Source of the DNA: Acanthornis magna
Lineage: Eukaryota > Chordata > Aves > Passeriformes > Acanthizidae
DNA length: 64,000 nucleotides
Assembly: GCA_036785705.1 (NCBI GenBank)
Contig: JAWUZG010000005.1
Span: 1-64,000 of the forward strand
Reading direction: 5' to 3'
Shown here: piece by piece, positions 53,180-63,976 of the stretch
Position numbering within the stretch: position 1 is the first letter of the stretch
Layout of the letters: each line of letters opens with the position of its first letter
Notes under the pieces: model-generated
Databases searched by the model: none
Told to the model about the DNA's origin: nothing
What the model saw: the letters and a program-made list of their open reading frames with translations, nothing else
Translations under genes and position numbers: made by a program

Positions 53180-54774
53180 ATGGAGTGCTGGATGTTCCTG
53201 GTCCTTGCTTTGAGATTCCTCATTCAGTACCCGCAGCCCGTGGGCGACGGTTTGGATGAGGAGACACTGCGTCTGCACCTGGAGGTGCGTGCAAAGCGCC
53301 TGGAAGAGGAGAGGATTCGGCTGGAACGGACGTTGGAGCAGCTCAGACAGATGCAGAGTGGCAGGGCCTGGGGAGACCTGCTCTGGTCTCCCTTGCAGCA
53401 CTGGCAGCTCTGGGCATTTGCTGTGCTCCTGGTCCTTCTCTTGGCCGTCTGGTTTATGTGGAGGAAAAGGAGCCTGAGAAGAGAGGAGCATGAAGAAGAA
53501 AACGATGGTGCAAATGAAGAGGAAGTGAGAAATATGGATGCAAATGAAGAAGAAGAGGTAGGAAATGAAGAGGAAGTCATCAATGAGGCTGCAAATGCAG
53601 AGAACAACGAAGTCGCAAATGAAGTCGCAGTAGAAGACCATGATGCTGATGATAACATTGGAAGGATTGTAATGGACGCATCCAGTGGCCTGCACGGAAC
53701 CTGCGGACAGGCTGTGAGTGGACACATATGCTGGTAGACTATTTCATCTATTACTCTGGATGCGCCGAGTCAAACAGTTTCTACCCAGTGCTGCAGCAAG
53801 CCATCCCGGTGGGCAGTGCCTTTGAAGGTTGGAGTCCCCGTGAGGAGGATGTTGAATATCAATTTCTTGTACCCATGACTCCTCCCCGAGGGCACTCCTT
53901 CCACCTGGAGCTGTCCACTGCGAGGCAGAGGCACCTTAGGCATTTCTGTGTCCGTGTGGAGCTGGAGTGCACCTGCAGCAGAAAGCGGCGGCGTAAGAAC
54001 ATGCTGTGCTTCCTCCACCAGCCCGAGGAGGAGCTGAGGAGGAATCGAGATCCCAGCCTCCTTCGCACCCTGTGCACTGACTCCTACCTTGATGTGGAGA
54101 AAACAGGCCGCTGGTTCTACCAACTGATGAGGGCAACCTGGCCAGCATTGCCTCGCTCACACAATTGGCATTTAGTGCCGCTGCCCTCCAGACGCTCCTG
54201 CCAAATCAAGGTGACCAACGGCAGCGAATCCTTCCGCATTGAGCTGATGTTTGGGGTGCAGCGAGGCGACTCAGACATCTTCGTTACCAGCCAGTCTGGA
54301 GAGCCCTACACCCTAACAACAGCCTGGCTTGAGTCCTACGCCGTGGCAGAGATGAAGTTCTTCAGGCACATCGCCAGGTATGCTCCCCCTGAGAGTGTGC
54401 ACCTCAAATGCCTGCAGTTCTTCACACAACTTCAGCTGGGCCTAGGCTTTTACACCTATATCATAAAGACCATTGTCATGCACCTGCTGAATGTCCTACC
54501 CGAGTCACAGTGGTGCAGGAGATATTTCGTCAAGCGAATTTTGGATATCAGAAGGGAGCTGCGCGTTAGCCTGAAAAGAAAATGCCTCAATCACTTTATT
54601 CTGGGCAACCAGAGGCTTCCTCTGGGGATCAATTTGCCCCAGGATGTCCAAACGGCTGACACATTCAATCTCTTCCATCACCTGGTGACGGATCCTGTTG
54701 CCCACTCCTGTGCCATGAGTGATTACCGCATTCTGAAAGAGCGGCTCAGAAGAATCCTTGACATTGACAACTGA
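53180..54774 (+). pseudogene. ITPRIPL1: ITPRIPL1-like, unit 12: same codon-166 frameshift
   Basis: Deletion at the identical base (after 53676) as in unit 11, so it is shared by descent or conversion. Frames are 53180-53737 (185 codons) and 53728-54774 (348 codons). It keeps Q59, unlike unit 11, but has R207Q, H281Q and A503V. No second disabling change is seen. Confidence 0.85.
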
Positions 54775-57371
54775 AAGAGGTTCTCCTGCACAGGGCTGTG
54801 CTTGTGATGCTGGCAGCTGGCGTCAGAGAACCAGCTCCTAGTACAGATCTTGTCCTTCAAGGAGAAGAGGATGCGTGCAGAGACTCTGGCAAAGGTCCCA
54901 CAGCCTCTCCTGCTGCCTCAGCAGCTGGAGGGCCACAGGAGGGTTTACTCTACCTCCTCGTATCATTCCGTTTTCCAAAACAAGTCACCCAGACTGGCAT
55001 GAAACCCTACTGGCATATGAACTTTCCCACTCCTAGGAATGCAAATGAAGAGAGCACATGCCTTCCACGCATGGCCAAAGTCACCAAACCCATCCTGTGC
55101 CATGCTACTGTTCCAGCCCTTTGAGAAGGGCCAAACATTACAGGATGAAGGAAGTGGGAATGTGGGGCAGAAAATGACCAGAAACCAGGGAAAAATAGAC
55201 TGAGAGGAAAAACTAGCTCTGTTTGCCCACGATCAGACAATGGGCTGTGCCTCTCCTTTTCCCCGGAAAGGACACCTTTATGTCAGCATTGTACCAATTG
55301 TGTTGGAGCTGACCTGAAATCTTGTATAGATAAGTATCTAGATGTCTATTTCCTAGATTAATAATATAATGTATACATATTATATATTCTATAGTTCATT
55401 AGTTATCATATAAAATATTAAAATAAAACAAAACCATATACTAAAATAAATAATATCAAAAGTAAGAAATATGTAATTAGTATATCAAGATAAATAATAA
55501 TGATAAATATTGGAAGATGTAAATACAATTAAAGAATAACAATATAGCACGTATTTAGTGTTGTCACTGTCTGTTGGGACACATAGTAACGCTCTTAGTG
55601 CATTTATGTCTGGAAAGATTTCAATGAAATAGATCTATTTATTGCCCAGATAACACATATATCAGATATTACATCTTTAATCTTATTTTTGTATGCAAGT
55701 AAAGCCGTATCTAGTGTCACTCTCTGTTGGGACACATAGTAATGCTCTAGAGTTAGTGCATTTATGAGTGGCAAGCCTGAAAATGCTTTGCTCTTGCTTC
55801 AATAAAATGCAACATTGCAGAATGTGGATGGTGCAAGCCTTTCTTGATGTCAGCCAGACCTATGAGTAAATCTCAGGAGCTGTGAATCTGGCCTGGTGAA
55901 CAGGCTCGTTGAACTCAAGCAAACTTGCAGTGCTGAAGTGGTTCTAATCAGAACTTAAGCCCAGCTGCCAGGGGCCGCTGTGATCTCAGAATCACAGAGC
56001 GCCTGGTCTTGGAAGGCTCCTTGCAAATGCTCTTGTTGCAAGCCTGCTGCCATGGGCAGGGACACCTTGCGCTAGGCCAGGTTGCTCCAAGGCGCATGCA
56101 GCCTGGCCTGGAACGCTGCCAGCCATGGGGCAGCCACAGCTTCTGTGGGCAGCGTGGGCCAGGGCCTCAGCAGCCTCAGAGGCCGGAATTCCTTCCACAC
56201 CTGCGGCCTAAGCCCTAAGTGGCGTCAGCGGGAAGCCACTGTCCCTGGGGCTGTCCCTGCAGGCCCTTGCAAACAGCCCCTGCGCAGGTCTCTTGGGCTC
56301 CCTTCAGGCACTGAGAGGCCACCGCAGGAAGGTGCCCCCGCAGAAGGCCTTGGAGAGCACTGGGGGCCAGCAGTGCCACCATCGGGGCAGCAAGCAGGGC
56401 CTGGCGCGGCCGTCGGGGCGGGAGGGCACAGGGCACAGGGCGCTGAGGCCCTGCCAGCCGCAGCAGGGAGCCTTGGGCTGCGGCCGGCAGACAGCCACCC
56501 ACGGGAGATGCGTGCAGCAGCAAGGACGCAGGGCTTCTGATGTGTTAGAAAGCAGAGAAGAGCTTGAGAATGGCCACGCGAGGATCAGGGTGTCTCCCTG
56601 TGCGGAAAAACAATGCGACAGCAGAGGTTTATGGGTGGAAAAGACACAGAGGAGTCCTGTACCTTGAATGGAAGAAAGGGGAGAGGCCATGGGGCATTTC
56701 CTATGGGATCTCTCACACTGTTGGAGGACACAGCCTCCTTTTTATCCTCATTTCCCTGGTGCATCACTTTCCTCCTTCCCCCATTGGCTGAGGTACATGG
56801 CAGGTGCAGATTTCCCAAATTGCCTTTCTTTTGCCCCTTCTAAAATGCAGCCTCTTCTTTTTCTCTTTTTTTCTTTTTAATATATCTAACCAAACACTAT
56901 TGACAATTCTGCTAAGACTTTATTGTTTTTCTCTAAGTTCAGGAATTTAACATGGCCATGGCTGAGCAACAGTCTGTGCCCAGGGAAATGGCTGAGTCAG
57001 CAGCCTCAGAAAGATTCCAAAGTCATGTGGATTTGGCATTCGGGGCCCTGGCTGATTGGTGCAGAAGGCAATGGTAGGTTTGAGGTTGGACTGTGTGATC
57101 TTCAGGGTCTTTTCCAACCTTGTTGACTGCGAGATTTCAGTGTAGCTCAGCTAGTGTGGAGTCAAGGCTTGAACTCAATGGTCCTCAAGGGTGTCTTCCA
57201 GCATGGATCTCTATGAGATTGCCAACGGAGGGCAGCTGGTAAGAAAGACAAAAGAAGGAGCAAAGGAAGTTCTTTGAAGAAGGTTCCCTCAAAGGCAGCC
57301 TTAAGCAGTACAGCAGGGCCACTGGGAGCAGCTGAGCTGGGGTGGGGACAAAGAGCGCGGCTGGCCTGGCT

Positions 57372-57476
57372 GTGATGTGCTGTGGCACCTGTGACATCAC
57401 GGGGGACGTGTGACAATGGGGGCAGCCATAAAAGGCCCCAGCAGGCAACGCTGCCCCGGCAGAGCCCGGGCAAGTG
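57372..57476 (+). promoter_or_regulatory. Unit 13 core promoter and exon 1
   Basis: CRE-like site, ATAAAAG at 57428-57434 and donor at 57477 unchanged. A private G-to-A (GAGCAGCTGAG, about 57327) lies upstream. Confidence 0.58.
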
Positions 57477-57781
57477 GTGAGTGCACACGTGGTGGGGAGG
57501 CTGGGCTGGACAAGGGCTGGGGCGGGAGCGCTGCACCCGGGGGTGGGTTCTCCCCGTGCGTGCAGGGACAGCCCCTCCCGGGGGAACCTTGGGCAGGGCA
57601 CAGTGCTGCTGCTGCTGCTGCTGCTGGGGCAGTGGGACAGGCCTTGCTTCCTGCCAGCTCTCTGGGGCCCTTTCCTTCCTGCTCTCGCCTGACCCCTGTC
57701 ATTCCCACCCCTGCTGCCCCTGCGGCCAGCTGCCTCCCTGCCAGCCCCACTCAAGGCCTTCTCTCCATGCTCCTGCAGACC

Positions 57782-59376
57782 ATGGAGTGCTGGATGTTCC
57801 TGGTCCTTGCTTTGAGATTCCTCATTCAGTACCCGCAGCCCGTGGGCGACGGTTTGGATGAGGAGACACTGCGTCTGCACCTGGAGGTGCGTGCAAAGCG
57901 CCTGGAAGAGGAGAGGATTCGGCTGGAACGGACGTTGGAGCAGCTCAGACAGATGCAGAGTGGCAGGGCCTGGGGAGACCTGCTCTGGTCTCCCTTGCAG
58001 CACTGGCAGCTCTGGGCATTTGCTGTGCTCCTGGTCCTTCTCTTGGCCGTCTGGTTTATGTGGAGGAAAAGGAGCCTGAGAAGAGAGGAGCATGAAGAAG
58101 AAAACGATGGTGCAAATGAAGAGGAAGTGAGAAATATGGATGCAAATGAAGAAGAAGAGGTAGGAAATGAAGAGGAAGTCATCAATGAGGCTGCAAATGC
58201 AGAGAACAACGAAGTCGCAAATGAAGTCGCAGTAGAAGACCATGATGCTGATGATAACATTGGAAGGATTGTAATGGACGCATCCAGTGGCCTGCACGGA
58301 ACCTGCGGACAGGCTGTGAGTGGACACATATGCTGGTAGACTATTTCATCTATTACTCTGGATGCGCCGAGTCAAACAGTTTCTACCCAGTGCTGCAGCA
58401 AGCCATCCCGGTGGGCAGTGCCTTTGAAGGTTGGAGTCCCCGTGAGGAGGATGTTGAATATCAATTTCTTGTACCCATGACTCCTCCCCGAGGGCACTCC
58501 TTCCACCTGGAGCTGTCCACTGCGAGGCAGAGGCACCTTAGGCATTTCTGTGTCCGTGTGGAGCTGGAGTGCACCTGCAGCAGAAAGCGGCGGCGTAAGA
58601 ACATGCTGTGCTTCCTCCACCAGCCCGAGGAGGAGCTGAGGAGGAATCGAGATCCCAGCCTCCTTCGCACCCTGTGCACTGACTCCTACCTTGATGTGGA
58701 GAAAACAGGCCGCTGGTTCTACCAACTGATGAGGGCAACCTGGCCAGCATTGCCTCGCTCACACAATTGGCATTTAGTGCCGCTGCCCTCCAGACGCTCC
58801 TGCCAAATCAAGGTGACCAACGGCAGCGAATCCTTCCGCATTGAGCTGATGTTTGGGGTGCAGCGAGGCGACTCAGACATCTTCGTTACCAGCCAGTCTG
58901 GAGAGCCCTACACCCTAACAACAGCCTGGCTTGAGTCCTACGCCGTGGCAGAGATGAAGTTCTTCAGGCATATCGCCAGGTATGCTCCCCCTGAGAGTGT
59001 GCACCTCAAATGCCTGCAGTTCTTCACACAACTTCAGCTGGGCCTAGGCTTTTACACCTATATCATAAAGACCATTGTCATGCACCTGCTGAATGTCCTA
59101 CCCGAGTCACAGTGGTGCAGGAGATATTTCGTCAAGCGAATTTTGGATATCAGAAGGGAGCTGCGCGTTAGCCTGAAAAGAAAATGCCTCAATCACTTTA
59201 TTCTGGGCAACCAGAGGCTTCCTCTGGGGATCAATTTGCCCCAGGATGTCCAAACGGCTGACACATTCAATCTCTTCCATCACCTGGCGACGGATCCTGT
59301 TGCCCACTCCTGTGCCATGAGTGATTACCGCATTCTGAAAGAGCGGCTCAGAAGAATCCTTGACATTGACAACTGA
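57782..59376 (+). pseudogene. ITPRIPL1: ITPRIPL1-like, unit 13: same codon-166 frameshift
   Basis: Third consecutive copy with the deletion (after 58278). Frames are 57782-58339 and 58330-59376. It has Q59, R207Q and H281Q but A503, combined with the silent ACGGAT seen in V503 copies, which looks like a local recombinant. A private silent CATATCGCC is at about 58969. Confidence 0.85.
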
Positions 59377-61973
59377 AAGAGGTTCTCCTGCACAGGGCTG
59401 TGCTTGTGATGCTGGCAGCTGGCGTCAGAGAACCAGCTCCTAGTACAGATCTTGTCCTTCAAGGAGAAGAGGATGCGTGCAGAGACTCTGGCAAAGGTCC
59501 CACAGCCTCTCCTGCTGCCTCAGCAGCTGGAGGGCCACAGGAGGGTTTACTCTACCTCCTCGTATCATTCCGTTTTCCAAAACAAGTCACCCAGACTGGC
59601 ATGAAACCCTACTGGCATATGAACTTTCCCACTCCTAGGAATGCAAATGAAGAGAGCACATGCCTTCCACGCATGGCCAAAGTCACCAAACCCATCCTGT
59701 GCCATGCTACTGTTCCAGCCCTTTGAGAAGGGCCAAACATTACAGGATGAAGGAAGTGGGAATGTGGGGCAGAAAATGACCAGAAACCAGGGAAAAATAG
59801 ACTGAGAGGAAAAACTAGCTCTGTTTGCCCACGATCAGACAATGGGCTGTGCCTCTCCTTTTCCCCGGAAAGGACACCTTTATGTCAGCATTGTACCAAT
59901 TGTGTTGGAGCTGACCTGAAATCTTGTATAGATAAGTATCTAGATGTCTATTTCCTAGATTAATAATATAATGTATACATATTATATATTCTATAGTTCA
60001 TTAGTTATCATATAAAATATTAAAATAAAACAAAACCATATACTAAAATAAATAATATCAAAAGTAAGAAATATGTAATTAGTATATCAAGATAAATAAT
60101 AATGATAAATATTGGAAGATGTAAATACAATTAAAGAATAACAATATAGCACGTATTTAGTGTTGTCACTGTCTGTTGGGACACATAGTAACGCTCTTAG
60201 TGCATTTATGTCTGGAAAGATTTCAATGAAATAGATCTATTTATTGCCCAGATAACACATATATCAGATATTACATCTTTAATCTTATTTTTGTATGCAA
60301 GTAAAGCCGTATCTAGTGTCACTCTCTGTTGGGACACATAGTAATGCTCTAGAGTTAGTGCATTTATGAGTGGCAAGCCTGAAAATGCTTTGCTCTTGCT
60401 TCAATAAAATGCAACATTGCAGAATGTGGATGGTGCAAGCCTTTCTTGATGTCAGCCAGACCTATGAGTAAATCTCAGGAGCTGTGAATCTGGCCTGGTG
60501 AACAGGCTCGTTGAACTCAAGCAAACTTGCAGTGCTGAAGTGGTTCTAATCAGAACTTAAGCCCAGCTGCCAGGGGCCGCTGTGATCTCAGAATCACAGA
60601 GCGCCTGGTCTTGGAAGGCTCCTTGCAAATGCTCTTGTTGCAAGCCTGCTGCCATGGGCAGGGACACCTTGTGCTAGGCCAGGTTGCTCCAAGGCGCATG
60701 CAGCCTGGCCTGGAACGCTGCCAGCCATGGGGCAGCCACAGCTTCTGTGGGCAGCGTGGGCCAGGGCCTCAGCAGCCTCAGAGGCCAGAATTCCTTCCAC
60801 ACCTGCGGCCTAAGCCCTAAGTGGCGTCAGCGGGAAGCCACTGTCCCTGGGGCTGTCCCTGCAGGCCCTTGCAAACAGCCCCTGCGCAGGTCTCTTGGGC
60901 TCCCTTCAGGCACTGAAAGGCCACCGCAGGAAGGTGCCCCCGCAGAAGGCCTTGGAGAGCACTGGGGGCCAGCAGTGCCACCATCGGGGCAGCAAGCAGG
61001 GCCTGGCGCGGCCGTCGGGGCGGGAGGGCACAGGGCACAGGGCGCTGAGGCCCTGCCAGCCGCAGCAGGGAGCCTTGGGCTGCGGCCGGCAGACAGCCAC
61101 CCACGGGAGATGCGTGCAGCAGCAAGGACGCAGGGCTTCTGATGTGTTAGAAAGCAGAGAAGAGCTTGAGAATGGCCACGCGAGGATCAGGGTGTCTCCC
61201 TGTGCGGAAAAACAATGCGACAGCAGAGGTTTATGGGTGGAAAAGACACAGAGGAGTCCTGTACCTTGAATGGAAGAAAGGGGAGAGGCCATGGGGCATT
61301 TCCTATGGGATCTCTCACACTGTTGGAGGACACAGCCTCCTTTTTATCCTCATTTCCCTGGTGCATCACTTTCCTCCTTCCCCCATTGGCTGAGGTACAT
61401 GGCAGGTGCAGATTTCCCAAATTGCCTTTCTTTTGCCCCTTCTAAAATGCAGCCTCTTCTTTTTCTCTTTTTTTCTTTTTAATATATCTAACCAAACACT
61501 ATTCACAATTCTGCTAAGACTTTATTGTTTTTCTCTAAGTTCAGGAATTTAACATGGCCATGGCTGAGCAACAGTCTGTGCCCAGGGAAATGGCTGAGTC
61601 AGCAGCCTCAGAAAGATTTCAAAGTCATGTGGATTTGGCATTCGGGGCCCTGGCTGATTGGTGCAGAAGGCAATGGTAGGTTTGAGGTTGGACTGTGTGA
61701 TCTTCAGGGTCTTTTCCAACCTTGTTGACTGCGAGATTTCAGTGTAGCTCAGCTAGTGTGGAGTCAAGGCTTGAACTCAATGGTCCTCAAGGGTGTCTTC
61801 CAGCATGGATCTCTATGAGATTGCCAACGGAGGGCAGCTGGTAAGAAAGACAAAAGAAGGAGCAAAGGAAGTTCTTTGAAGAAGGTTCCCTCAAAGGCAG
61901 CCTTAAGCAGTACAGCAGGGCCACTGGGAGCGGCTGAGCTGGGGTGGGGACAAAGAGCGCGGCTGGCCTGGCT

Positions 61974-62078
61974 GTGATGTGCTGTGGCACCTGTGACATC
62001 ACGGGGGACGTGTGACAATGGGGGCAGCCATAAAAGGCCCCAGCAGGCAACGCTGCCCCGGCAGAGCCCGGGCAAGTG
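61974..62078 (+). promoter_or_regulatory. Unit 14 core promoter and exon 1
   Basis: CRE-like site, ATAAAAG at 62030-62036 and donor at 62079, unchanged. Confidence 0.6.
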
Positions 62079-62380
62079 GTGAGTGCACACGTGGTGGGGA
62101 GGCTGGGCTGGACAAGGGCTGGGGCGGGAGCGCTGCACCCGGGGGTGGGTTCTCCCCGTGCGTGCAGGGACAGCCCCTCCCGGGGGAACCTTGGGCAGGG
62201 CACAGTGCTGCTGCTGCTGCTGCTGGGGCAGTGGGACAGGCCTTGCTTCCTGCCAGCTCTCTGGGGCCCTTTCCTTCCTGCTCTCGCCTGACCCCTGTCA
62301 TTCCCACCCCTGCTGCCCCTGCGGCCAGCTGCCTCCCTGCCAGCCCCACTCAAGGCCTTCTCTCCATGCTCCTGCAGACC

Positions 62381-63976
62381 ATGGAGTGCTGGATGTTCCT
62401 GGTCCTTGCTTTGAGATTCCTCATTCAGTACCCGCAGCCCGTGGGCGACGGTTTGGATGAGGAGACACTGCGTCTGCACCTGGAGGTGCGTGCAAAGCGC
62501 CTGGAAGAGGAGAGGATTCGGCTGGAACGGACGTTGGAGCAGCTCAGACAGATGCATAGTGGCAGGGCCTGGGGAGACCTGCTCTGGTCTCCCTTGCAGC
62601 ACTGGCAGCTCTGGGCATTTGCTGTGCTCCTGGTCCTTCTCTTGGCCGTCTGGTTTATGTGGAGGAAAAGGAGCCTGAGAAGAGAGGAGCATGAAGAAGA
62701 AAACGATGGTGCAAATGAAGAGGAAGTGAGAAATATGGATGCAAATGAAGAAGAAGAGGTAGGAAATGAAGAGGAAGTCATCAATGAGGCTGCAAATGCA
62801 GAGAACAACGAAGTCGCAAATGAAGTCGCAGTAGAAGACCATGATGCTGATGATAACATTGGAAGGATTGTAATGGAGCGCATCCAGTGGCCTGCACGGA
62901 ACCTGCGGACAGGCTGTGAGTGGACACATATGCTGGTAGACTATTTCATCTATTACTCTGGATGCGCCGAGTCAAACAGTTTCTACCCAGTGCTGCAGCA
63001 AGCCATCCCGGTGGGCAGTGCCTTTGAAGGTTGGAGTCCCCGTGAGGAGGATGTTGAATATCAATTTCTTGTACCCATGACTCCTCCCCGAGGGCACTCC
63101 TTCCACCTGGAGCTGTCCACTGCGAGGCAGAGGCACCTTAGGCATTTCTGTGTCCGTGTGGAGCTGGAGTGCACCTGCAGCAGAAAGCGGCGGCGTAAGA
63201 ACATGCTGTGCTTCCTCCACCACCCCGAGGAGGAGCTGAGGAGGAATCGAGATCCCAGCCTCCTTCGCACCCTGTGCACTGACTCCTACCTTGATGTGGA
63301 GAAAACAGGCCGCTGGTTCTACCAACTGATGAGGGCAACCTGGCCAGCATTGCCTCGCTCACACAATTGGCATTTAGTGCCGCTGCCCTCCAGACGCTCC
63401 TGCCAAATCAAGGTGACCAACGGCAGCGAATCCTTCTGCATTGAGCTGATGTTTGGGGTGCAGCGAGGCGACTCAGACATCTTCGTTACCAGCCAGTCTG
63501 GAGAGCCCTACACCCTAACAACAGCCTGGCTTGAGTCCTACGCCGTGGCAGAGATGAAGTTCTTCAGGCACATCGCCAGGTATGCTCCCCCTGAGAGTGT
63601 GCACCTCAAATGCCTGCAGTTCTTCACACAACTTCAGCTGGGCCTAGGCTTTTACACCTATATCATAAAGACCATTGTCATGCACCTGCTGAATGTCCTA
63701 CCCGAGTCACAGTGGTGCAGGAGATATTTCGTCAAGCGAATTTTGGATATCAGAAGGGAGCTGCGCGTTAGCCTGAAAAGAAAATGCCTCAATCACTTTA
63801 TTCTGGGCAACCAGAGGCTTCCTCTGGGGATCAATTTGCCCCAGGATGTCCAAACGGCTGACACATTCAATCTCTTCCATCACCTGGTGACGGATCCTGT
63901 TGCCCACTCCTGTGCCATGAGTGATTACCGCATTCTGAAAGAGCGGCTCAGAAGAATCCTTGACATTGACAACTGA
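62381..63976 (+). CDS. ITPRIPL1: ITPRIPL1-like protein, unit 14 (intact, R353C)
   Basis: Codon 166 is intact (GGAGCGC), so the frame runs 531 codons although the three units before it are frameshifted. It carries Q59H, V168I, R207Q, A503V and a private R353C (TTCTGCATT at about 63436), two residues before E355 in the Mab-21 core. H281 is the common form. The intron is three bases shorter (six CTG). The 3' flank is cut by the window end. Confidence 0.88.
   Translation: MECWMFLVLALRFLIQYPQPVGDGLDEETLRLHLEVRAKRLEEERIRLERTLEQLRQMHSGRAWGDLLWSPLQHWQLWAFAVLLVLLLAVWFMWRKRSLRREEHEEENDGANEEEVRNMDANEEEEVGNEEEVINEAANAENNEVANEVAVEDHDADDNIGRIVMERIQWPARNLRTGCEWTHMLVDYFIYYSGCAESNSFYPVLQQAIPVGSAFEGWSPREEDVEYQFLVPMTPPRGHSFHLELSTARQRHLRHFCVRVELECTCSRKRRRKNMLCFLHHPEEELRRNRDPSLLRTLCTDSYLDVEKTGRWFYQLMRATWPALPRSHNWHLVPLPSRRSCQIKVTNGSESFCIELMFGVQRGDSDIFVTSQSGEPYTLTTAWLESYAVAEMKFFRHIARYAPPESVHLKCLQFFTQLQLGLGFYTYIIKTIVMHLLNVLPESQWCRRYFVKRILDIRRELRVSLKRKCLNHFILGNQRLPLGINLPQDVQTADTFNLFHHLVTDPVAHSCAMSDYRILKERLRRILDIDN

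Larger units (their letters stand above)
50635..55237 (+). repeat. Array unit 12 (4603 bp), coding frameshift plus extra T
   Basis: The codon-166 deletion is numerically offset by an eight-T run (52263-52270, seven elsewhere). The front half is a new subtype shared with units 13 and 14: GAGCTGTGAA (about 51277), ATTGGTGCAG (about 52455), TTCAGGGTC and CCTTGTTGAC. The back half matches unit 11. Sub-elements: CR1 minus 51385-51614, CR1 plus 52476-52618, intron 52875-53176. Confidence 0.97.
55238..59839 (+). repeat. Array unit 13 (4602 bp), coding frameshift
   Basis: Front half as unit 12, with added private changes: GGCCGGAATT (about 56182), ACTGAGAGG (about 56311), TATTGACAAT (56898) and GATTCCAAAG (about 57014). 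GTGCGGAAAA is shared with unit 14. Sub-elements: CR1 minus 55988-56217, CR1 plus 57078-57220, intron 57477-57778. Confidence 0.97.
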
